Assembly: GCA_945861155.1 (NCBI GenBank)
Contig: CAMATN010000017.1
Location: 1-53,606 of the forward strand
DNA length: 53,606 nucleotides
DNA from: Rhizobium sp. Q54
GTDB lineage: Bacteria; Pseudomonadota; Alphaproteobacteria; ATCC43930; CGMCC-115725
Reading direction: 5' to 3'
Made by a program: the position numbers and the translations under genes. Below, one piece after another: positions 48,679 through 53,606 of this stretch (position 1 is the first letter of the stretch; every line of letters starts with the position of its first letter). The notes beneath the pieces are model-generated. The model was not told the DNA's origin and did no database searches. It saw only the letters and a program-made list of their open reading frames with translations.

Positions 48679-48754
48679 AAAAGAGAATTTGTGGAAAATC
48701 AGCCATTACGACCTCGCAGACGATCGATCTGACTGGACCTATAAGGAGAGAACA

Positions 48755-49393
48755 TTGAAAGCGCTCATCATCGGAGCCTCATCGGAAAAAAGTATTGGGT
48801 ACCACATAGGGGAGCGCATGCGGCGACGAAACCATCATGTCGCGTACGCAAGCCGCTCTGGTTCCCTCGGATTCCAATGCGATATTACTGATCCTGTCGC
48901 TGTGCAGAATCTGGTCGACCGTGAGCAGCCAAACGTCTTCGTGCACGCGGCCGGGCTCGCCCTGAGAACCTCTCCGGAGGATACGTCGGAGGTAAATTGG
49001 GCGGATGTGGTCGATCATTTAGCCGCAAAGAGTGTCGGCCCGCTTACGATGCTAGAGGCCGCTAGGCGGGTAGCCTCGGTGACGCATTTTGTCAGCTTGG
49101 GTGGGCGGGAAATGTTCGAGGATCCGCGGCTTGGAGCGTATGCAGTGGCGAATGGCGCCCTTTGGGCAGCAACTCAGTTCATCAGTCTGCACATGAAAGC
49201 ATGGAAGGCGTATTACATAGATATGCCGCTCGTGCTCGGCACTGGGCACGCAGAAGACTTAGTGCAAGCCGGGCTCCACACCGGGGCCGAGCGCGCGATG
49301 GGAATTCCGATTTCCGATGTAGTGGAAGCATTCGACCGTATATTAGAGGGATCGATAACGCCGGGTAGGGTAATGCTTTCTGCGCAAAATTAG
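48755..49393 (+). CDS. Short-chain dehydrogenase/epimerase-like protein
   Basis: 212 residues from TTG 48,755, chosen because AAGGAGAG lies 4 nt upstream and the text begins KALIIGASSEKSIGYHIGER, the NAD(P) glycine loop. FQCDITDP binds cofactor; HAAGLALRTSPED and a catalytic-like S-x-Y-x-K region around SLGGREMFEDPRLGAYAVAN show Ser and Tyr but no Lys at the usual spacing. It may reduce, oxidise or epimerise a cluster intermediate. Last gene of the block. Confidence 0.7.
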   Translation: MKALIIGASSEKSIGYHIGERMRRRNHHVAYASRSGSLGFQCDITDPVAVQNLVDREQPNVFVHAAGLALRTSPEDTSEVNWADVVDHLAAKSVGPLTMLEAARRVASVTHFVSLGGREMFEDPRLGAYAVANGALWAATQFISLHMKAWKAYYIDMPLVLGTGHAEDLVQAGLHTGAERAMGIPISDVVEAFDRILEGSITPGRVMLSAQN

Positions 49394-49423
49394 TCATAAA
49401 GGCCCCGTTGTTTTGTTAAGAAA

Positions 49424-49445
49424 GAGCCGTCGGTTACGACGGCTC
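49424..49445 (-). terminator. Hairpin terminator, best read on the minus strand
   Basis: GAGCCGTCG-GTTA-CGACGGCTC, a perfect 9-bp stem. On the minus strand it is followed by CTTTCTTAACAA, so it ends the DUF3768 transcript. On the plus strand no U run follows. Confidence 0.65.
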
Positions 49446-49475
49446 AGGGTTTCCCCGCGCGTGCGGAGTGACGGA

Positions 49476-49799
49476 TCAGTACTCGTTCGCGAACATGATG
49501 GTCAGAACCCGGGTCGTCTTGGACGGGTCCGCCGGATCTTCCGAGCCGAACTGCATGTCGCCATCATACGCATCGATTTTCCAGAAGAACTTGCGGCCGG
49601 CCAGCGTGAAGTTGCCGAAGTCGTGCTCCTGATGCGGGTCGTTGTCCGGGGTGAACTCCGAGAACGTCACCACCCGGCGAATCACCTTCGCCTTCACATC
49701 AGACGGCAGCGCGTCGACGCCGGCAGTGAGGAACACCTGGCCGCCGGTCATCGTCGTCCGGAACGCGTCGTTGAGCGCCCGGATTTTCTCGGCCGACAT
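49476..49799 (-). CDS. DUF3768 family protein
   Basis: 107 residues. IRALNDAFRTTMTGGQVFLT, FTPDNDPHQEHDFGNFTL, WKIDAYDGDMQFGSEDPADP and TRVLTIMFANEY follow the DUF3768 consensus closely. The family is widespread on alphaproteobacterial plasmids and integrative elements; its role is unknown. One base overlaps the next gene (ATG shares its A with the TGA). Confidence 0.85.
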   Translation of the reverse strand: MSAEKIRALNDAFRTTMTGGQVFLTAGVDALPSDVKAKVIRRVVTFSEFTPDNDPHQEHDFGNFTLAGRKFFWKIDAYDGDMQFGSEDPADPSKTTRVLTIMFANEY

Positions 49800-50041
49800 C
49801 AGATGATGCCCCCGAGGACGAGCGCGGACACGAGCGTGCCGCGTTCGCACATCTCGCACCACCCGCGATCCTGGTCCGGCTCCATTTCAGCCGTGTAGTC
49901 GCACGCGGGATTATCCGGATTGCAGCAGATCGCCGGGCATACGCTGTCGCTGATGGCCGCGGCGAACAACTCGTTCTCATCGTCGAAGCCCTCGACCTCG
50001 CAGAGCTTCGTGAGCTTAGCGCTCCGCATCTCGGGGCTCAT
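49799..50041 (-). CDS. Small Cys-rich accessory-element protein
   Basis: 80 residues, with CPAICCNPDNPACDYTAEME and DRGWCEMCERGTLVSALVL. Six Cys plus acidic text resemble a zinc-binding minor protein common beside DUF3768 genes on mobile elements. Function unknown. Overlaps neighbours at both ends (ATGA). Confidence 0.65.
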   Translation of the reverse strand: MSPEMRSAKLTKLCEVEGFDDENELFAAAISDSVCPAICCNPDNPACDYTAEMEPDQDRGWCEMCERGTLVSALVLGGII

Positions 50042-50286
50042 CGCCGGCGCCCTCCTTGACCACTACGGGGAGCGTCCTGGCGGCTACGCTCGCCTTGGTC
50101 CTCCTCGGTGACCTCGCGGCAGACGATCTTGCCGTCAAGCGGCAAGGCTTGCAGCACGATGTTGAAGCCCTTGCCGTCTTTGTGCGGGAACGCGAGGCCG
50201 ATGTTGAGCCAATAGTCATCCTGGCCTTCGCGCCGGATGACCGTGTAGACGCGGTGGGTCGGTGTGGCTGGCTGTCTCTCCGCCAT
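50038..50286 (-). CDS. Small protein of plasmid/integrative elements
   Basis: 82 residues: THRVYTVIRREGQDDYWLNI, FPHKDGKGFNIVLQALPLDG, KIVCREVTEED. The pattern, an N-terminal THR-Y-V, central W--IG and DGKGF..---A-PL-G, recurs in small alphaproteobacterial element proteins. Function unknown. Confidence 0.65.
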   Translation of the reverse strand: MAERQPATPTHRVYTVIRREGQDDYWLNIGLAFPHKDGKGFNIVLQALPLDGKIVCREVTEEDQGERSRQDAPRSGQGGRRR

Positions 50287-50326
50287 TGGAACACTCCATA
50301 TGAGCTGGTTGCGATGTCCTGCGTGA

Positions 50327-50355
50327 GCAGGCGTCAGGGGATTCCTGGCGCCTGC
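50327..50355. other. 12-bp stem-loop
   Basis: GCAGGCGTCAGG-GGATT-CCTGGCGCCTGC pairs along 12 bp with one G-U. No U run follows. It lies between two minus-strand genes and may protect or end transcripts. Confidence 0.4.
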
Positions 50356-50436
50356 CAGCGCGGATCGCGGCTCGAATGGATGGCGGAGACTGTGGACAGC
50401 GTACGCGGGGTTACGCGCTCGTCAAGGAGAGCCGGG

Positions 50437-51381
50437 TCAAATCAGCTCAGCGGCACGACCATTTCCGTCCGACCATGTGTGGGCGAGCGGCGTGGTCGCC
50501 TGGAGATCGCTGAAGGTGGCGAACAGGAACAGGGACGCCCCGGCGCTGCGCGGCTCGCGGAGCCTCTGCGACGCTTCCTGCATCGTCTGCATTCGCCGAT
50601 GATCGATCGTGACCGTGAGCACGCGGAAATTCTTCCAGCCGAATTGCCGCGTGTGCTGCTTGGCGGAGTGCGCGGCGAGGTAGACGCGCATCTTGCGCTC
50701 AAAGCTGGTCTGGTCCGGATCGGATCGGCTGATCGGCATCGTGCCGCGGTCGATTTCCACCATGAAATTGCGCTGCGATCCGTCAGCCAATTCGAGCGCA
50801 AAGGCGAGATCGGGAACGACACCGGCGTCACGTACGACGCCACGGTCACGCAGTTTCGCCCGCAGCGAATACGGATGGCGCGCCGCCGGCTGCGGCATGG
50901 CAGCGAGCATCTCCTCGGCCAGGAGTAGCCGGAGATCGCTGCGCTCCCGCACGGCACGCTGCAACGAGACCTCGAAATTAACGATCTCGATCTGGTGCTC
51001 GATGAACGGGCGGCCGGCCTCGCGATTTTTACGGCTCCACTCGGTACTCCGGAATTCGACCCCATCCCATTTCTTGAGGAGGCGCACCCCACGATCGGCA
51101 AGGGCATAAATCATCGGCGCCGAACCGAAGCTCGGATAGTAGTCGAGCTGGGCGCGCGGCCGATCGACGTAGCCGGCATGGAAAAGCCGCATCAGGCGAT
51201 CGTTGGTGCGGTCGAGCGAACGCCCCACGAGCGCAGCAATGTGCGTGGATCTGATCAGCCGGTGTCGCGCAACCTGGCGGACGATTTCGACATCGTCATC
51301 AGTGAGGCGAAACGGCGGTGGCGCGGCAGCCCGACGAAACCGAGGCCTTCGCGTCTGCGTGCCGATAGCAGCGGCATCCAT
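50437..51381 (-). CDS. Replication-relaxation family protein
   Basis: 314 residues (ATG 51,381; a longer start 72 nt upstream is possible). Winged-helix region: LTDDDVEIVRQVARHRLIRS, THIAALVGRSLDRTNDRLMR, LFHAGYVDRPRAQLD. Then ADRGVRLLKKW, FIEHQIEIVNFEVSLQRAVR and the relaxation-like core LELADGSQRNFMVEIDRGTM. Such proteins pair with a TraD-like ATPase in mobile elements. Confidence 0.8.
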   Translation of the reverse strand: MDAAAIGTQTRRPRFRRAAAPPPFRLTDDDVEIVRQVARHRLIRSTHIAALVGRSLDRTNDRLMRLFHAGYVDRPRAQLDYYPSFGSAPMIYALADRGVRLLKKWDGVEFRSTEWSRKNREAGRPFIEHQIEIVNFEVSLQRAVRERSDLRLLLAEEMLAAMPQPAARHPYSLRAKLRDRGVVRDAGVVPDLAFALELADGSQRNFMVEIDRGTMPISRSDPDQTSFERKMRVYLAAHSAKQHTRQFGWKNFRVLTVTIDHRRMQTMQEASQRLREPRSAGASLFLFATFSDLQATTPLAHTWSDGNGRAAELI

Positions 51382-51561
51382 ATGCGTCAATTGTATCACG
51401 CGCTCAGCCGCGACCAGCCTCGCCGCCCACGATCGGGAGTGCGCGACAGCCATTCCGTCGCGGGCGGAAAGGCGGGAAGGCCGGCGCCGAAAGCCGAGGA
51501 TTTCTGCGGCGTTTATGGCGAAAGGTTGTGCCTACGACTTGTGCCGACGGTAGCCAGCACC

Positions 51562-51637
51562 GTAGGCATCGCTGTAGGCACTTTTCAGGGGGGTGTAGGC
51601 ATCACCGTAGGCACCCCAGTAGGCACTACCGTAGGCA
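51562..51637 (+). repeat. Direct-repeat array, GTAGGCA x6
   Basis: GTAGGCA at 51,562, 51,574, 51,595, 51,607, 51,619 and 51,631 (spacing 12, 21, 12, 12, 12). Inverted copy TGCCTAC at 51,528. It lies between the ATPase stop and the replication-relaxation gene, so it may be an iteron-like binding array. Confidence 0.7.
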
Positions 51638-51655
51638 TCACCTTCGGGCCAGAAT

Positions 51656-52927
51656 TCACGCTGCGAGGAACGAAGCAACACGGTCCTCGATCTCGCGACG
51701 CGGTCGGCCGAAGCGCTTCCGGCTGATCTCGATCAGGCGCTCGGCATCGGGTCGGCGAGGTGGCGGTGCGTCGTAAAGGCTGAGGCGCAGCGGCGAACTC
51801 GGCACGCCGCCGGTCAAGAGGCGCGCCCATGCCGTGTGGTTCGGGAGGTCGAGCAACGCCTCGGCGGTACCGAGTCCGATCTGCTCGACGATGATCGGCG
51901 CGTCGCTCGCGCCGGTGCGGCACGCCAGCATCGATCCAACGTTACCGAACACGGCGGCGCGAAGTTTGTCGGGGAGCTGCTCCAGGTACTGGTGCGCGAC
52001 GGTCAGCGTCAGCCCGTACTTGCGCGCTTCCGACAAGATCAGCGCGAAGCTGTCGGTCGCAAAGGATTGGAATTCGTCCGCATAGAGGTGAAAGACGCGT
52101 CGCTCGGCCGCTGGCAAATCGGCGCGCGACATCGCCGCCTGCGCGATCGTCGTCGTCAGCAAGGCGCCGAGCAAATGCGAGGTGCCTTCGCCAAGCCGGC
52201 CCTTGGCGAGATTGCAGATGACGATCGCACGTTCGTCCATCAGCCGGCGCAAGGTGATCGTGCTCCGGGGCTGGGCGAGCATGTTGCGCAACCGCGGTTC
52301 GATCAGCGCCTTGCCGATTTTGTTTTGGATCGGGGATATGGCCTCCGCACGGAAACGGTTGTCGTAGCCGGCGTATTCGCCGAGCCAAAAGGCGCGCACG
52401 TATGGATCGGCGACGTGGCTGTTGACGAGCTGCACGCGGAAGCCTTCGTCGATCAGCAAGCGGGGGAGCATCAAGAGCGTGCCGCCGGGAACATCAAGCA
52501 GCGCGCGCACCGCATTGGTCAGGATGTAATCCAGGCGCGGCCCCCAGCTGTCGGGCCACACATGGCGGAACGCCGATACGACGCCATCGGCCACGATCGG
52601 TTTGAGATCGTCTGGCACACGCGAGAGGGGATTGAAGCCAATGGGACGCTCACTGTCGGCGGGGTTGATGTAGACGAGATCGTTGGTCCGGTCTCGAGGA
52701 ACATGCAGCAGCACGGCCTCTGCGAGATCGCCGTGCGGGTCCAAAAGCGCGAGACCCTCGCCGGCGGCGAGGTCCTGCGCAATCAGGTTGAGGAGCAGCG
52801 TCGATTTGCCGGTGCCGGTCTGCCCGATGATGTAGAGGTGGCGGCGCCGGGCCTCGGGGGCGAGCATGATCAAATCGCCCGTAATGCGGGCACCGAGAAG
52901 AAGCTCCTGTGGTGATGAACCTGTCAT
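51656..52927 (-). CDS. TraD/VirD4-like DNA-transfer ATPase
   Basis: 423 residues without membrane helices. Walker A IIGQTGTGKSTLLLN, LLDPHGDLAEAVLLHVP, IGFNPLSRV, then Walker B HLYADEFQSFATDSFALIL and SEARKYGLTLTVAHQYLEQL. This is the soluble coupling-protein/HerA-like class. It would feed DNA to a conjugation apparatus; no mating-pair genes are in view. Confidence 0.82.
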   Translation of the reverse strand: MTGSSPQELLLGARITGDLIMLAPEARRRHLYIIGQTGTGKSTLLLNLIAQDLAAGEGLALLDPHGDLAEAVLLHVPRDRTNDLVYINPADSERPIGFNPLSRVPDDLKPIVADGVVSAFRHVWPDSWGPRLDYILTNAVRALLDVPGGTLLMLPRLLIDEGFRVQLVNSHVADPYVRAFWLGEYAGYDNRFRAEAISPIQNKIGKALIEPRLRNMLAQPRSTITLRRLMDERAIVICNLAKGRLGEGTSHLLGALLTTTIAQAAMSRADLPAAERRVFHLYADEFQSFATDSFALILSEARKYGLTLTVAHQYLEQLPDKLRAAVFGNVGSMLACRTGASDAPIIVEQIGLGTAEALLDLPNHTAWARLLTGGVPSSPLRLSLYDAPPPRRPDAERLIEISRKRFGRPRREIEDRVASFLAA

Positions 52928-53199
52928 GGGCGGAACGGAGCCGGTGTGCCGTGCGCATCGCGGATTGGAATGATGCGGGCAGCTCCCGTTCCATGGGGAG
53001 CGCCGGGGCTACATGGCGCCGTCGGTCATTGTGCGTTTATGGCCTTGGCTGCCGAACCTCCCGCTCACTGCCGGCTCGTTTCCGGCCACGATCCTTTCGA
53101 GATCGGTGGCCTGGTTGCATTGTACCGCTTGAATTTTTGACGACAGCAAGACAACGAGAGGGAAGAGTGCCGATCAAAGATCGACCGTGGACGGATTCA
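52928..53199. other. Intergenic region, no gene seen
   Basis: Short plus-strand frames lack homology. It leads to the promoter and small-RNA candidate that follow. Confidence 0.35.
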
Positions 53200-53228
53200 T
53201 TGCAAGTTTCATGGCGAACGAGTATAGT
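53200..53228 (+). promoter_or_regulatory. Sigma-70-type promoter
   Basis: TTGCAA (53,200-53,205), exactly 17 nt, then TATAGT (53,223-53,228). Transcription would start near 53,235. Confidence 0.6.
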
Positions 53229-53233
53229 GTAAG

Positions 53234-53289
53234 TATTCGCCCCTGCGGTTTACCGTAGGGCCCCCGCGGGCTTCGGCTCGCGGGGTTTT
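53234..53289 (+). ncRNA. Candidate short RNA: two hairpins and a rho-independent terminator
   Basis: Stem 1 CCCTGCGG-TTTA-CCGTAGGG (53,241-53,260); stem 2 CCCCGCGGGC-TTCG-GCTCGCGGGG (53,262-53,285) followed by TTTTC. Preceded by a good promoter, it gives a transcript of about 55 nt: a small RNA, or an attenuator of the NYN gene 24 nt downstream. Confidence 0.5.
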
Positions 53290-53312
53290 CATTTTCAGTC
53301 TACAATTGGCGT

Positions 53313-53606
53313 ATGCTAAAAAAGCGAGCCGCGTTTTATTTCGACGGCTTCAATTTATATCACGCGATCGACAATCTACGGCAACCCCACCTTAAATGGC
53401 TCTCGCTCGATGCCCTCGGCAAATTGCTAATTCCGAGCCGGGATGAAGAGGTTTGCTCGACTGTCTACTTCTCCGCGTACTTAACCCATCGACCGGACAA
53501 GCTCGTCCGTCATCGGGCGTATGTCCGTGCGCTTGAGGCAACCGGCGTCGAATGCGTTCTCGGGCGCTTCAAGTACAGCGAGATCCAGTGCCGTAATTGT
53601 CGGGCA
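53313..53606 (+). CDS. NYN-domain protein (N-terminal part, cut by window end)
   Basis: 98 codons before the window ends. RAAFYFDGFNLYHAIDNL is the NYN domain opening with its first catalytic Asp; VYFSAYLTHRPDKLVRHRAY follows, then GVECVLGRFK and CRNC, maybe a zinc pair. NYN proteins are PIN-like nucleases acting on RNA. The rest lies outside. Confidence 0.75.
   Translation, partial: MLKKRAAFYFDGFNLYHAIDNLRQPHLKWLSLDALGKLLIPSRDEEVCSTVYFSAYLTHRPDKLVRHRAYVRALEATGVECVLGRFKYSEIQCRNCRA

Noticed and set aside
51585..51923. Minus-strand frame with PT/MPT repeats
   Set aside because: The repeats come from the GTAGGCA array, and the rest is a shadow of the ATPase gene.

Overview
The window is a mosaic stretch of chromosome from a high-G+C alphaproteobacterium, probably Hyphomicrobiales- or Rhodospirillales-like. 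Evidence: GlnRS, YccF, a CaiB-type CoA transferase and 'MRRRDL...AHAQQ' ABC binding proteins of the type common there, plus the DUF3768 / replication-relaxation / TraD-like ATPase set usual on alphaproteobacterial plasmids and integrative elements. A conserved core of about 12 kb (roughly 20.1-33 kb) lies between two accessory regions.

Left accessory region (1-20.05 kb): a heavy-metal resistance island. It holds a Met-rich periplasmic protein, a scrap of cusA, a DMT exporter with a His-rich tail, then one operon of HupE/UreJ-type membrane protein, membrane-anchored protein, CsoR/RcnR-type regulator, and RND adaptor, pump, DUF3240 protein and outer-membrane factor (the last frameshifted). Two matching palindromic operators are present, one before a dead regulator copy and one before the live one. 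Next come IS21 debris and an integration module on the minus strand (Prim-Pol primase, small proteins, AlpA-type factor, tyrosine integrase). It ends at the 3' half of a tRNA-Arg(UCU), an attachment site, at 20,004-20,048. The metal genes are therefore probably cargo of a tRNA-Arg-integrated element whose left end lies outside the window.

Core region (20.1-33 kb): secreted-type zinc metalloprotease, glutaminyl-tRNA synthetase, a Phd/VapC toxin-antitoxin pair, acyl-CoA ligase, YccF, CaiB-type CoA transferase, tandemly duplicated ABC binding proteins, a threonine-aldolase-like enzyme, a cysteine-free maleate-isomerase-like protein and an EcsC-family protein. Next to EcsC is a remnant of a colicin-E3-type ribonuclease domain with a neighbouring small gene in the position of an immunity gene.

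Right accessory region (33-53.6 kb): IS66 and IS3 debris (the IS3 remnant flanked by 95-bp perfect inverted repeats), a ParB-like protein, then a same-strand, visibly lower-G+C block of 12 genes (37.2-49.4 kb). This block is the most interesting part. It encodes SbnA-like and SbnB-like enzymes that make L-2,3-diaminopropionate (L-Dap), a short 3-phosphoglycerate dehydrogenase feeding the phosphoserine branch, a SAM methyltransferase, a DUF2000 protein, a leucyl-tRNA synthetase with a rewritten editing-site motif, an HTH regulator fused to a solute-binding-like domain, an amino-acid ABC transporter, a TauE/SafE exporter and an SDR. I read it as an uncharacterised small-molecule cluster for an L-Dap-derived, possibly N-methylated, amino acid, with a LeuRS that may give self-resistance. 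It is followed by mobile-element genes (DUF3768, small proteins, replication-relaxation protein, TraD-like ATPase), a direct-repeat array, a candidate small RNA and the start of a NYN-domain gene.
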